DNA of 64,000 bases from CALBPI01 sp039027435 (GCA_039027435.1 JBCCKF010000011.1:1-64000), one strand, 5' to 3'. Positions 33,896 through 43,663 are shown, numbered from the stretch's first letter. A program made the numbers and translations. The notes: generated by a model from the letters alone, not told the origin.

Positions 33896-34786
33896 ATGCT
33901 CCGGACCATCAAAGGCGTTCTCGTCCTGATTCCGATCGTGCTCAATATCGTGTTCTGGTTTATACCGATCATGGTGTTCGCGATCGTCAGGTTGATCCTG
34001 CCGTTCACTCAGGTCAGAAAATTCACGTCGCGAATTCTCATCGCCTGCGGTGAGAACTGGATCAGCGTCAATAACTGGCTGGAGGACGTCACACAGGACA
34101 TCAGCTGGCATTTCAGCGGGAACGAAAACCTGCGGAGAGATGATTGGTACCTGGTCCTGGCGAACCACCAGTCATGGGTCGATATCATCGTTTTGCAGCG
34201 CGCTCTGAATCGTCGTATCCCGTTCCTCAAGTTCTTCATTAAACAAGTCCTGATCTGGGTACCGTTTCTTGGGCTTGCGTGGTGGGCGATGGATATGCCG
34301 TTCATGAAGCGCTATTCGCGTTCCTACCTCGAAAAGTACCCCGAAAAGCGTGGCCAGGACCTGGAGGCGACAAGACGTTCCTGTGAGCGGTTCTCGGAGG
34401 TGCCGACCTCGGTCATAAATTTTGTCGAGGGCACGCGATTCACGCCGGAGAAGCACGCAAAGACGGAAAGCCCGTACCAGCATCTGCTTGCTCCCAAAGC
34501 CGGCGGTATCGCGTTTGCGCTCTCGGTCATGGGCGAACAGTTCCGCTCGATGCTCGATGTCACGGTCGTTTATCCGGATGGGTCACCGACGTTCTGGGAC
34601 CTGGTCACGGGTCGCTTGCACAACGTCGTGGTCGATGTTCGTGAGGTGGTCGTCGAGCCCTGGATGCAGGGTGGTGACTACCTGAATGATCAGGCGTATC
34701 GTGATCGCTTTCAGCGGTGGTTGACCGACCTGTGGCAGTCGAAAGATCATCGAATCAGCGAGCTTATTGCTGCGCATCGAGCATAA
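33896..34786 (+). CDS. 1-acyl-glycerol-3-phosphate acyltransferase-like protein (PlsC/YihG type)
   Basis: 296-residue membrane-associated acyltransferase. N-terminal hydrophobic segment (VLVLIPIVLNIVFWFIPIMV), acyltransferase motif I in LANHQSWVDI (His-x4-Asp), motif III in FVEGTRFTPEKH, and a C-terminal basic region. The long form resembles E. coli YihG and related acyltransferases that adjust phospholipid acyl composition. Malic enzyme follows in the same direction, 26 bases downstream. Confidence 0.9.
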   Translation: MLRTIKGVLVLIPIVLNIVFWFIPIMVFAIVRLILPFTQVRKFTSRILIACGENWISVNNWLEDVTQDISWHFSGNENLRRDDWYLVLANHQSWVDIIVLQRALNRRIPFLKFFIKQVLIWVPFLGLAWWAMDMPFMKRYSRSYLEKYPEKRGQDLEATRRSCERFSEVPTSVINFVEGTRFTPEKHAKTESPYQHLLAPKAGGIAFALSVMGEQFRSMLDVTVVYPDGSPTFWDLVTGRLHNVVVDVREVVVEPWMQGGDYLNDQAYRDRFQRWLTDLWQSKDHRISELIAAHRA

Positions 34787-34812
34787 CGCCACGTTGAGGA
34801 TGCCTCTACATC

Positions 34813-36432
34813 ATGTCCGACCCTAAGCCGCGACGCGGCGCCGACATCCTGCGCGATCCTGCGCTCAACAAATCGACTGCGTTCACGATGGAAGAGCGCG
34901 AGACTCTGGGGCTTCGCGGCCTGCTGCCGCCGACAATGAATACGCAGGATCAGCAAATGGGGCGGATCCTCGCCAACATCCGTCGCAAGAGTTCTGATAT
35001 CGAACGCTACATCGCGCTGAGGGCCCTGCAGAGCCGCAGCCAACAGCTTTTCTATCGCGTCGTGACCGAAAATATCGAGGAGATCATGCCGCTCATCTAC
35101 ACGCCGACGGTGGGAGAGGCATGCAAGGAGTTTGCGCATATCTTCCGTGATGCGCGCGGCATGTATATCTCGATTGATGACGCCGGTGATGTCGACAAGT
35201 TGCTCGCTAACTGGCCCGAGGACGACATTCGCGTCATCGTGGTGACCGACGGCGAGCGTATCCTCGGGCTCGGGGATCTCGGCAGCAATGGCATGGGGAT
35301 TTCGATCGGCAAGCTGGCGCTGTATACCGCATGCGCAGGAATCCATCCTCGTAACACCCTGCCGTTGGTCATCGATGTCGGCACCGACAACGACGAGCTA
35401 CGCGAGGACCCGATGTATCTCGGTATTCCGCGCAAGCGGGTACGCGGTGAGGCGTACGAAGCGTTGGTCGACGAATTCATACAAGCCGTACAAAAACGCT
35501 TTCCGAACGCGCTGATCCAATTTGAAGATTTCTCGACGCCGAATGCACAGATGTTCCTCGATCGTTATCGCGATCAGGTGCTGTGTTTCAACGATGACAT
35601 CCAGGGCACAGCCTCGGTCGCCCTTGCCGGGATCATCGCATCGACGCGCGTGACGGGCGTTGCGCTGCGTGATATGCGGGTCATGTTCCTCGGCCATGGG
35701 TCTGCTGCCACGGGCATCGCAGACCTGATGGTGTCATCGATGATGGATGAAGGACTAACCGAAGCCGAGGCCTGTGCACAGATCCGGTTTGTGGGCAGAA
35801 ATGGCGTGATCACCAAGGATTCCGGCAAAGCCGTCGGACCGCTCGAGCGATTTGCGCCTGACTTGCCGCCACTCGATTTTCTGTCGTCGATTGATCGGTT
35901 CGAGCCGCATGCACTGATCGGTGCGACCGGCTCACCAGGTACCTTCACCGAACGCATCGTTCGCAAGATGGCGACGCTGAATAACAATCCGGTCATTTTC
36001 GCGCTGTCGAACCCAACCTCGCGCGCGGAGTGCACCGCGGAGCAGGCCTATCGCTGGAGCGGTGGTCGCGCCTTGTTTGCGAGTGGTAGCCCGTTTGCAC
36101 CGGTAAAGCTGAATGGGAAAACACACTGGCCAGGGCAGGGCAACAACGCCTATATCTTCCCGGGCGTTGGTCTAGGCGCCGTGGCCGTTGGTGCAACTCG
36201 CGTTACCGATGTGATGTTCCTTGAGGCTGCCCGCCGCCTCGCGAACCTGATCCGCGATGTGGATTTGGCCGATGGCACCCTTTATCCGCCACTCACGCGT
36301 ATCCGTAAGGTCTCGCTTGCTGTTGCCGTATCTGTCGCCGAGCGCGCCTATGCGGACGGGCTTGCCACCGTGCCTCGACCCGATGATCTTGAGTCTTTCA
36401 TCGCAGCGACGATGTACGACCCGGTGTATTGA
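34813..36432 (+). CDS. maeA: NAD-dependent malic enzyme (oxaloacetate-decarboxylating)
   Basis: 539-residue malic enzyme converting malate to pyruvate and CO2. Signatures: IYTPTVGEACKEF with the catalytic Tyr, GDLGSNGMGISIGKLALYTA, metal site FEDFSTPNA and CFNDDIQGTA, and the nucleotide fold MFLGHGSAATGIADL. The length fits the NAD (MaeA/SfcA) class rather than the longer MaeB fusion. The stop overlaps the start of the GIY-YIG gene (TGATG). Confidence 0.95.
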   Translation: MSDPKPRRGADILRDPALNKSTAFTMEERETLGLRGLLPPTMNTQDQQMGRILANIRRKSSDIERYIALRALQSRSQQLFYRVVTENIEEIMPLIYTPTVGEACKEFAHIFRDARGMYISIDDAGDVDKLLANWPEDDIRVIVVTDGERILGLGDLGSNGMGISIGKLALYTACAGIHPRNTLPLVIDVGTDNDELREDPMYLGIPRKRVRGEAYEALVDEFIQAVQKRFPNALIQFEDFSTPNAQMFLDRYRDQVLCFNDDIQGTASVALAGIIASTRVTGVALRDMRVMFLGHGSAATGIADLMVSSMMDEGLTEAEACAQIRFVGRNGVITKDSGKAVGPLERFAPDLPPLDFLSSIDRFEPHALIGATGSPGTFTERIVRKMATLNNNPVIFALSNPTSRAECTAEQAYRWSGGRALFASGSPFAPVKLNGKTHWPGQGNNAYIFPGVGLGAVAVGATRVTDVMFLEAARRLANLIRDVDLADGTLYPPLTRIRKVSLAVAVSVAERAYADGLATVPRPDDLESFIAATMYDPVY

Positions 36433-36728
36433 TGCAGCTGTGGTGGCTTTACGTGGTGCGTAGTGCCGACGGTAGCCTGTATACCGGGATCAGCACCAAC
36501 CCTGCGGCACGCCTCGACAAACATCGATCCGGAAAAGGCGCGCGCGCTTTGCGGGGCAAAGGCCCGATGGATCTCGCGGCTTTCTGCGAGGTGGGTGACC
36601 GAGCAGCGGCAAGCCGAGCGGAGTATGCGTTCAAACAGCTGAGTAAGCCGGTGAAGGAACAAACGGTCGCTGGCGGCAACCGCGCGCTATCCGCGTTCGC
36701 GCACGATTATTCTTCGTCGCCGGTTTGA
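36432..36728 (+). CDS. GIY-YIG domain protein (UPF0213 family)
   Basis: 98-residue single-domain protein with WWLYVVRSADGSLYTGISTNPAARLDKHRSG, the GIY-YIG core in the form LYVV ... LYTGIS, plus RAEYAFKQLSKPVKE carrying the distal Glu. It belongs to the small YhbQ-like group implicated in nucleic-acid metabolism. ATG 36432 overlaps the malic enzyme stop. The 3' end overlaps the convergent antiporter by 22 bases. Confidence 0.9.
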   Translation: MQLWWLYVVRSADGSLYTGISTNPAARLDKHRSGKGARALRGKGPMDLAAFCEVGDRAAASRAEYAFKQLSKPVKEQTVAGGNRALSAFAHDYSSSPV

Positions 36729-38494
36729 ATGTCCTTTACGTTTTCCTGGTCTGTCCGTAGCAACGTAGCCAGCTCAGCTGCAGATTGGTGAACCGTTTGG
36801 ATCAACGCCTGTTCGTCTTGACGGTAGGCGCTTTGCTTACGCAGATATCGCTCATCGTGTTTCAGGAACATCTCGGTAACGCGACGGGCACGTTCCTCCG
36901 AGTAGCCCAACTCGCCAAGTAGGTCTTCGGTCACCTTGAGACTTGAGTACAGGGTGTCCCGGACCGGATCCTCGATGCCGAGATCCATGAGGCGATGCGC
37001 GTGCACTCGGTTGCGGGCGCGAGCAAAAATCTTCAAGTGCGGGAAGTGCTGGCGGATCAACTCGGCCGCTTCCACGGATTGCTCGACATCATCGATGGCG
37101 AGAATCAGATACTTCGCGTCTTTTGCACCGGCGGCATGCAACAAGTCAACACGTCGTGCATCGCCAAAATAGACTTTGTTACCGAAGCGACGAACCACAT
37201 CGACCTGTTCCGGGTTGGATTCGAGCGCGGTGAACGGAATGCCTTTGCTCCGCAAGATACGGCCGATGATCTGCCCAAAGCGGCCAAAGCTGACAATTAC
37301 AATCTGAGGTTGTTCGTTCGAGATTTCGTCATAGGTGGGCGGTTTACTGGCGGCGCTGCGATTCAGCCAGAAGTCGGCGGCGATCATCACGAGCGGTGTC
37401 AGTGCCATGGATATGCTGACCACGACAATCAGGAAGTCCGCAAGCTCACGCGTCATGACGCTTTCGCTGACCGCAGCGGTGAACAGGACGAACCCGAACT
37501 CACCGCCTTGCGAGAGGATCAAACCGAGTCGTAGTCGCTCGTCGGACTCCATCTGGAAGCGAAGCGCGAGTAGTACCAGCAGAGCTGCCTTGATGCTCAT
37601 CAGCACCAGTACGGACCCTGTGAGCGCCAGCGCCTGATCCACGACCAGCGATAGGTTCACCGACATGCCTACCGCGATGAAGAACAGCCCGAGGAGCAAG
37701 CCCTTGAACGGCTCGATATCGACCTCCAGCTGGTGCCGGTACTCGGAGTCAGCTAACAGCATACCGGCGATGAAAGCGCCCAGCCCCATCGACAAACCGA
37801 CCTTATACATCAGGGTCGCACTGCCAATGACCACCAACAGGCCCACGGCGATCATCAATTCGCGGATATCGGTGCCGGCGACCACTCGAAGGATCGGACG
37901 CAGTGTATATCGGCCGCCAACGATCAATAGGACCATCGCACCGATCGCCTTGCCGATGGCCATAATGTCGACGCTCATGGACTCCGGTGCAGCCAGTAGC
38001 GGCATCAGGGCGAGCAGTGGGATCACCGCCATATCCTGGAACAGCAGAACGGCAAACGCGGACCGGCCGTAACGCACCGACAGCTCATGGCGTTCGGCCA
38101 GCAGCTGCATAGTAAATGCCGTCGAAGAGAGCGCGAGGCCGAAGCCGACGACCACTGCGGCGCGCCAGTCGATCTCCAGTGCGACGACGATGCCTGAGAG
38201 TACGAGCCCGGTGATGAGAACCTGGAGGCCGCCTAATCCGAAAACCGCTTTACGCAGCACCCACAGCCGGGACGGCTGCATCTCGAGTCCGATGATGAAC
38301 AGCAGGAAGACGACACCCAGTTCTGCAAAGTGCAGAATCGTGTCGACATCGGTGACCAGCTTCAGTACCGACGGTCCAATAAGCACGCCAGCCAGCAGGT
38401 AACCCAGCACCGAGCCAAGGCCAATGCGCTTGGTGAGCGGCACGGTGACAATGGCGACCGCGAGGTATACCAGCACTTCGGTCAGAAAATTCAC
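36707..38494 (-). CDS. CPA2-family K+/H+ antiporter with TrkA-N domain (KefB/C-like)
   Basis: 595-residue inner-membrane antiporter. About 12 transmembrane helices form the Na+/H+ exchanger domain (residues 1-380; FAELGVVFLLFIIGLEMQ, GFGLALSSTAFTMQLL, LFQDMAVIPLLALMP, AFIAGMLLADSEYRHQLE), followed by an RCK/TrkA-N domain (IVIVSFGRFGQIIGRILRSKG) for ligand gating. GTG 38494 with GGGAGG upstream starts directly at the first helix. It likely mediates K+ efflux during electrophile stress; the GST at 18.7 kb is not an adjacent ancillary subunit. Confidence 0.94.
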   Translation of the reverse strand: MNFLTEVLVYLAVAIVTVPLTKRIGLGSVLGYLLAGVLIGPSVLKLVTDVDTILHFAELGVVFLLFIIGLEMQPSRLWVLRKAVFGLGGLQVLITGLVLSGIVVALEIDWRAAVVVGFGLALSSTAFTMQLLAERHELSVRYGRSAFAVLLFQDMAVIPLLALMPLLAAPESMSVDIMAIGKAIGAMVLLIVGGRYTLRPILRVVAGTDIRELMIAVGLLVVIGSATLMYKVGLSMGLGAFIAGMLLADSEYRHQLEVDIEPFKGLLLGLFFIAVGMSVNLSLVVDQALALTGSVLVLMSIKAALLVLLALRFQMESDERLRLGLILSQGGEFGFVLFTAAVSESVMTRELADFLIVVVSISMALTPLVMIAADFWLNRSAASKPPTYDEISNEQPQIVIVSFGRFGQIIGRILRSKGIPFTALESNPEQVDVVRRFGNKVYFGDARRVDLLHAAGAKDAKYLILAIDDVEQSVEAAELIRQHFPHLKIFARARNRVHAHRLMDLGIEDPVRDTLYSSLKVTEDLLGELGYSEERARRVTEMFLKHDERYLRKQSAYRQDEQALIQTVHQSAAELATLLRTDQENVKDIQTGDEE

Positions 38495-38543
38495 GCAGCC
38501 TCCCGGCGATGCTGAATGCAGCGCAGAGTCTAGCGGAGATGTA

Positions 38544-39212
38544 TCAGTCGATGAGCGTGTAGGGGAAAACCCAGGTCTCACCGGAAACATTGCGCACGTT
38601 AATGCGATAGGAGCCAGGTTGTGTCGCCTCGGCACGCAGCAGTACGGTCAGTGCGCTCGAGTCGTCGACTTGTAGATCTTCGATTGTGAGAATCGAGCGC
38701 CCGTCAGTATCGATCACTCTCGCCCGGTAGGGTTCGTCAGATGCCAACCCCAGATCGAGCTTGAGTAACACTGAATCGCTGCCGCGCATCGCGATCTCAA
38801 GGCCAGTGTCGCTGCCTCTAGTCGGGTCGAGATACTCGACGGGCACATTGCCAGTGCCGAGCGGCATCGCCTCGGGGATCGATTGGTTCATGCCCAACAG
38901 TGCCAGCGCTGCGACCGCAACCATGGACGCTGCCGCGCTGTAGGCGGGCGAACTCAGGAAGCGGGCAACGCGATTCTTTTCGTTCTTCGACCGCTGGGCG
39001 TCGAGGGATACCACAACGTCATCGGTGTCCGTGTGTTTCAAATTGCGAATCAATCGCTCGCTGATATCGAGCTCCGCCATCGTCTCAGGGCAACCGGCGT
39101 AGAAATCCTCAAACGCCATCGCTTGCTCTTCGGTGAGCTGGTCCATCAGGTAACGGTCGACGAGATTGTGCTCGACCACGACTCGCCGGGTAAGTTGACT
39201 GAAGTCTTCCAT
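38544..39212 (-). CDS. Membrane anti-sigma factor-like protein
   Basis: 222 residues: cytoplasmic helical N-terminus (NLVDRYLMDQLTEEQAMAFEDFYAGC, like anti-sigma domains but without a zinc HxxxCxxC), one transmembrane helix at about 90-110 (YSAAASMVAVAALALLGM), and a periplasmic all-beta domain of about 110 residues. ATG 39212 has GAGG upstream; ATG 39227 is an alternative overlapping the sigma gene. Immediately downstream of the ECF sigma gene, so it is the likely membrane partner that holds the sigma inactive. Confidence 0.8.
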   Translation of the reverse strand: MEDFSQLTRRVVVEHNLVDRYLMDQLTEEQAMAFEDFYAGCPETMAELDISERLIRNLKHTDTDDVVVSLDAQRSKNEKNRVARFLSSPAYSAAASMVAVAALALLGMNQSIPEAMPLGTGNVPVEYLDPTRGSDTGLEIAMRGSDSVLLKLDLGLASDEPYRARVIDTDGRSILTIEDLQVDDSSALTVLLRAEATQPGSYRINVRNVSGETWVFPYTLID

Positions 39213-39216
39213 CACA

Positions 39217-39936
39217 TCAGGCCTCATCGCGGCCGGAGATCAAGTCCGCGGCCGCAGCGTGTGCACTCGATTCGATCAGTGCACGGAAACGTTTCTTGGC
39301 GCGGTACAGCACCCGATTGAAGTGCAGGTCGGTCAAATCCAGCGCACTGCAAATGCTGGCTTTGTCTTCCTGCTGCAGATAGAAGCGGATGAGGATCGCT
39401 CGATCACGCTCCGGTTTCAGCTCCTCGAGCAATTCGCGAACGGCGGACGCTTCCTGCTCGTCGCTGGTGTCGCTGAATTGCGTAGACGATTCGGTATCCG
39501 CTGAAGCGTCGATGGCATCGCTGTCAGCATAGGTGCGGCGGCGCTGCGAGCGTCGGATTTCCCCGATCAAGAGATTTCGGCCCGTGCTTTGGATAAACCC
39601 GGCGAGTTTCTCTGGCTCCTTGATGCCGCGATCGCGTAGCCGCTCGATGACGACCCGGAAGACATCCTGATGCAGATCCTCGGCAAGGTCCGGGTCACCG
39701 GCGCGCCGGCGCAGCATGTAGAGCAGCGGGCGGCTGTAGCGCACGATCATTTCTTGCTCGGCGGCCTGATCGCCGCCCGCAATACGCTGCGCCAGATCGC
39801 GCGCAATCGTCGCCTCGTCATTGGACGAAGCACTATCCCCGGCAACGTCTGTCGACGTGCTGCCGGATTCTCTCCCCTTCATAGGGCGATATTCTGGCAG
39901 AACTCGCAGTGGCAGTCTGTAGACGTTGTTTCTCAT
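39217..39936 (-). CDS. ECF-type RNA polymerase sigma factor
   Basis: 239 residues. Region 2: RYSRPLLYMLRRRAGDPDLAEDLHQDVFRVVIERLRD and IRRSQRRRTYAD. Region 4: LLEELKPERDRAILIRFYLQQEDKASICSALDLTDLHFNRVLYRAKKRF. A polar extension of about 45 residues precedes region 2; Met 39882 is an alternative start. It lies between a small unknown gene and its anti-sigma partner, downstream of the CHAT protein gene, all on the same strand. Confidence 0.9.
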   Translation of the reverse strand: MRNNVYRLPLRVLPEYRPMKGRESGSTSTDVAGDSASSNDEATIARDLAQRIAGGDQAAEQEMIVRYSRPLLYMLRRRAGDPDLAEDLHQDVFRVVIERLRDRGIKEPEKLAGFIQSTGRNLLIGEIRRSQRRRTYADSDAIDASADTESSTQFSDTSDEQEASAVRELLEELKPERDRAILIRFYLQQEDKASICSALDLTDLHFNRVLYRAKKRFRALIESSAHAAAADLISGRDEA

Positions 39937-39972
39937 CGTGATCTCCGGGGATTGTGCTCAGCAATCCAATCC

Positions 39973-40353
39973 CTAAATCGGATCGGTGTCCCAACCATCG
40001 TCACCGCCCCAGTTGCCCTCATCCGGGTTGCGACGATGCTCAGAACGAATCACATAGCGATCCTTGCCCTGCGTGATGGTCATCTTGAATGTGCGCTTAT
40101 CGGCGAGTGTGCCGCTCAAAGTGCCGGTCTCAGCGCAGTAGGCTCCGGTAGCGCCGTTCCAAAGCGCGGCGTTCTCGCGATTTTTGCGGCTTCGTTGCTT
40201 GAATTGCGCTTTACCTTCAGCACAAACGCAGATCGACAAATAGTCGCCAACCTCCATTGGCACCTTTTCATCAGGTTTGTTGTTTACTTCACGTACCACC
40301 CAAACCCATTCATAGGTCTCGGCTGATATGATCTTCTTTTCTTTTGCAACCAT
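39973..40353 (-). CDS. Small protein of unknown function in the CHAT-sigma cluster
   Basis: 126-residue soluble protein without a signal peptide. It is basic in the middle (KAQFKQRSRKNRENAALWNG), has three Cys (ICVCAEG and AYCAETG), and has a glycine/aspartate/tryptophan-rich C-terminus. AGGGG precedes the ATG. It sits 36 bases upstream of the sigma gene and 70 bases downstream of the CHAT gene, so it may be co-transcribed. No family recognised; it could be a CHAT partner or substrate, but that is speculation. Confidence 0.65.
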   Translation of the reverse strand: MVAKEKKIISAETYEWVWVVREVNNKPDEKVPMEVGDYLSICVCAEGKAQFKQRSRKNRENAALWNGATGAYCAETGTLSGTLADKRTFKMTITQGKDRYVIRSEHRRNPDEGNWGGDDGWDTDPI

Positions 40354-40423
40354 GCGATACCCCTTCCGTTCGCTATAGTCCGGCCGCGGCCGGATTCTTC
40401 GTACGCGTCACTTGCGCACCCCT

Positions 40424-43400
40424 TCAACGCCCAGCTGTCGCGGGCGTGTCAATTATCTCACCTGCGCCCTCCAGCGGCCGCCAGTCACCATGCAGGACGA
40501 ACGCTGCCCAATAGTACGGATGGCGAAAACGTCTGTTTTCACTCAGTTTGCGCTTGGCATGTGCGAGCGCCGCGTCCGGTGTGAGCCCGTCTTCCAGCAT
40601 CGCCTGGTAGAAGTGCTGCATAAGCTCAGCTGTCGCGCGGTCGGAGACCGGCCATAGGCTCGCAACAACCCGGCGAGCGCCGGCATACATGAATCCTCGT
40701 GTCAGGCCGAGCAGCCCTTCACCCGCCAGTTGCTGACCGAGCGCAGTCTCGCAGGCGGAGAGCGTTACCAACTCGCTGTCCAGTCGCAGCTCATAAATAT
40801 CGCGTAGGCCCAAAAAGCCAGCCTGTGGATTCCCGTTCTTATCAAACAGCGACAACATCACGCCCGTTCTGGCGGGCGTGTCGTCGTCGGCGAAGCCATG
40901 GGTGGCGAGATGCAAAATCGATACTTCTGCGAGCGCATCGGGTGCGAGACGCGCTACCTTGGCGTCGAAACCTGTGAAAACCCGTGTTCGATCGGGCGCA
41001 AGTTGTTCCAGCGATGCAGCCTCTGAGGCGCTGAGTCGTAGTCGGTTCAGTGGATTTTGCTCGGCGGTAGAGGATTCAGTGGGCCTATTCAAACGCGCAT
41101 CGTTAATCGAAAACACCGGATCGGCGATCGCGATGATCTCATTGCCATTCGTCCTCGAATAACCGCGTGTCAGCGACAACGCGGTCAATGAGGCCTGGTA
41201 ACTGATCGGGACGCTCGCAAGGACTGGCTGTGCGTCTGGCGATAGCATCAGTGCATCGAAGGGCACGTAGTGCAGGGCGCCGTCGGGCACTATCGCTATG
41301 CGTTTCGCCTTCGCGAGTTTCTCGGCGAAGGGGCCGAGCAGGAGCCTGCCCGTCGTGACCAGCAGGTCTTGTGCATTGCCTCTTCGGGAAAGCGCAGCAT
41401 GCAGTTCACGAGCGAGTACATCGATCTCTGACTTACCCGGCAAATACACAAGCTCAATCGCATCGCGATCCATCAGCCATGCATAGGAACGCTCCGTGCC
41501 GAGCATGTACTGGAGGGCTACTGTGCTCTCGTCCAGTGTTTCACGGAGCTCGGCAGCGGGAAGAGCGAAGTTGCGTTGTGTCGCGCGGTAGCGCGGATCA
41601 AACTCTGAGATTTTCGCGTCAAGCACGTTCAATTCCGCTAGCAGGTCACTGATTGGCTCAGCCCGCCTGCCGCTCAATCGTGCTTGTTCGCGTCGATTGA
41701 TTTCTGCTCGCAGATTTGCGCGTCTCGTCACTAAATCGACAGGCGCGGTGGTGGGTGGGCTGGCGTTTCCTTTCTGCAATACGTCGACCAGTGTTTGGGC
41801 GCGATAGCGCTCGGCGACCTCTAGTGATCTCCCGATCTCTCCGCTTTGTGAGAGCAGGTCAACCAAGAGTGCGTATGCGTCTAACTTCGTCGCTTGGTAG
41901 CTCGCGCGAGTTTCGATTTGTTGAAGATCACTGCGCAGCTTCTCGAGATATTCAATGGAGGTGCTGGCGTCGGTGATCGCTCGTTCGATTTCTCCCAGCT
42001 GTCGCAGCGCGCTGGCACGCAAGGCGATCGAAGCGGCGATTTTCATGGGGTTGCCTGCTTCCTCGCTTCGCTTTAGCGACCGTGTCAAAAACTCGAGAGC
42101 GCGCTCTGGTTTGTCTTGGGCAAGTGCAGCACGACCGGCGTGATTCAACACTGTAATCAGATACCGACCTTCAGATGCTGGTGCGTTTGAATACTCATCG
42201 ATCAAAACCTCGAACGATTCGAGTGCGCCGGTGAAATCTCCATTAGCGTAAGCTGCTTCTGCTTTCAGCAGACGCAACCGGCGAACTAGCGCCTCATCCG
42301 TCGACGTGATGGCGAGCGACTCCAGCTCATCAATCAGAGCCGCCAGAGTGTCATTTTCAGATAGATAGAGAAGCGCCATGGCGTAGTTGATACCGACAAG
42401 GAGTTGTCGATTTGAATTCGTCGCCGAGGCTAACTGATAGGACTGCGCGAGCAGATCGGACGCTTGTCGGTACACGCCGAGACGTCCATAGGCGATGCCC
42501 ATATTGTTGAGAGTCTTTATTGCACTAAGGCGATCATCTATCTCCAGAGAAACATTCAGTGACTCCTGCAAAAGCACCAACGCTTCCTGGAAGCGCCCGA
42601 GTCGGGAGAGCACCAGCGCTCTGGTACGCGCGATGTCGGCGTGCAGTCGATCGCTGCGCTGGCCGCTCGAATGCGCGTAGGCGCGATCCAGGTGGACTAG
42701 AGCCTCTCGAGCTTGGCCGCGCTCCGAGAGTGTGCCCGCCAACATATTCAGGTACCGAACCTCTCCCTCACCGTCACCGACGCTCTGCGCAGTCTGCAAC
42801 AATTCGGCGTAGCAAAGCTCCGCTGCTCTGAACTCCTTAAGAACTCTGAACTTCAGAAAGCACAGATTGCTCTGCGCGACATTTGCAGCCTTATTCTCGT
42901 ATTCAGGCGCGAGCGTTGAGCTCGCTTTCTCTAGCGTGGATCGAGCGAGCTCTGACTGGCGAGTGCGCGCTAACGCCAACCCCATCGAGTTCAGTAGCTG
43001 GCCTTTTAGCCATGCATCGGATAGCGAGCCGCAGCAGTCCAGGCCACGGCGTGTTAATTCGACAACCTCGCGGTGCCTGCCCAAACGGCCACTGTTAGAT
43101 GCGGCGATCAGCCAACGAGAAGCGCCGATTTGCCGGTTTGAGGAGCTCCGCGCCCATGCTTTGCCAAGGTCGGTCGCCAGCGGGATGCGAACTTCCCGTT
43201 CGGCGTCTCCGCTGCGGGCGTAGCTGTCAGTGAGGGCGGCTTCTTGTTCGAGCAGCTTCGCGCTCAATCCGTCTGCCGAAAAAGTCTCGACATGAATATC
43301 GCATTCACGTGCGCGCTTGTTGCTGATTGTCGCCTTGAGCGTTAGGTTCAGTGCTGCTGAGGTTTCAACGGGGAGTAATAGCAAGTGGCCATCTGCGCGG

Positions 43401-43663
43401 GCGACAACAGTCGGCGAAGCCGCGAGGCCAGTGATTTCCAGCTCTGCTTCGCAGAATCGTGCAGACTTGCCCAGCAACCAGCGCCCGGCGGGTAGGGCGA
43501 TCTCGCGCGGCGCTTCGTCTGTGATGACCAGCCTAGGGCCGGCGACGAAATCGGTTGCAGCGAACAGGCCTGAGACGGGCGTAGCGAATCCTAGGCCAAT
43601 CACAATGGCCTGCCACGCGCGGCGCAACGGGAGGCCGCACACTACCTCGCCCTGAGTCCCCAT
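40424..43663 (-). CDS. Exported TPR-CHAT caspase-like protease
   Basis: About 1079 residues. A Sec-type signal is seen near residues 12-36 (LRRAWQAIVIGLGFATPVSG). A beta-rich segment follows, then a long TPR array (about 120-640; motifs such as ALVHLDRAYAHSS, ALVLLQESLNVSLEI, ALEFLTRSLKRSEEAGN), and a C-terminal CHAT domain with catalytic His in LHLATHGF (about 922) and Cys in LSACETALG (about 971), then LTRGFMYAGARRVVASLWPV. ATG 43663 is used because the signal follows it. CHAT proteins are peptidases of the caspase/separase clan. Same strand as the downstream unknown gene, sigma and anti-sigma. Confidence 0.88.
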   Translation of the reverse strand: MGTQGEVVCGLPLRRAWQAIVIGLGFATPVSGLFAATDFVAGPRLVITDEAPREIALPAGRWLLGKSARFCEAELEITGLAASPTVVARADGHLLLLPVETSAALNLTLKATISNKRARECDIHVETFSADGLSAKLLEQEAALTDSYARSGDAEREVRIPLATDLGKAWARSSSNRQIGASRWLIAASNSGRLGRHREVVELTRRGLDCCGSLSDAWLKGQLLNSMGLALARTRQSELARSTLEKASSTLAPEYENKAANVAQSNLCFLKFRVLKEFRAAELCYAELLQTAQSVGDGEGEVRYLNMLAGTLSERGQAREALVHLDRAYAHSSGQRSDRLHADIARTRALVLSRLGRFQEALVLLQESLNVSLEIDDRLSAIKTLNNMGIAYGRLGVYRQASDLLAQSYQLASATNSNRQLLVGINYAMALLYLSENDTLAALIDELESLAITSTDEALVRRLRLLKAEAAYANGDFTGALESFEVLIDEYSNAPASEGRYLITVLNHAGRAALAQDKPERALEFLTRSLKRSEEAGNPMKIAASIALRASALRQLGEIERAITDASTSIEYLEKLRSDLQQIETRASYQATKLDAYALLVDLLSQSGEIGRSLEVAERYRAQTLVDVLQKGNASPPTTAPVDLVTRRANLRAEINRREQARLSGRRAEPISDLLAELNVLDAKISEFDPRYRATQRNFALPAAELRETLDESTVALQYMLGTERSYAWLMDRDAIELVYLPGKSEIDVLARELHAALSRRGNAQDLLVTTGRLLLGPFAEKLAKAKRIAIVPDGALHYVPFDALMLSPDAQPVLASVPISYQASLTALSLTRGYSRTNGNEIIAIADPVFSINDARLNRPTESSTAEQNPLNRLRLSASEAASLEQLAPDRTRVFTGFDAKVARLAPDALAEVSILHLATHGFADDDTPARTGVMLSLFDKNGNPQAGFLGLRDIYELRLDSELVTLSACETALGQQLAGEGLLGLTRGFMYAGARRVVASLWPVSDRATAELMQHFYQAMLEDGLTPDAALAHAKRKLSENRRFRHPYYWAAFVLHGDWRPLEGAGEIIDTPATAGR

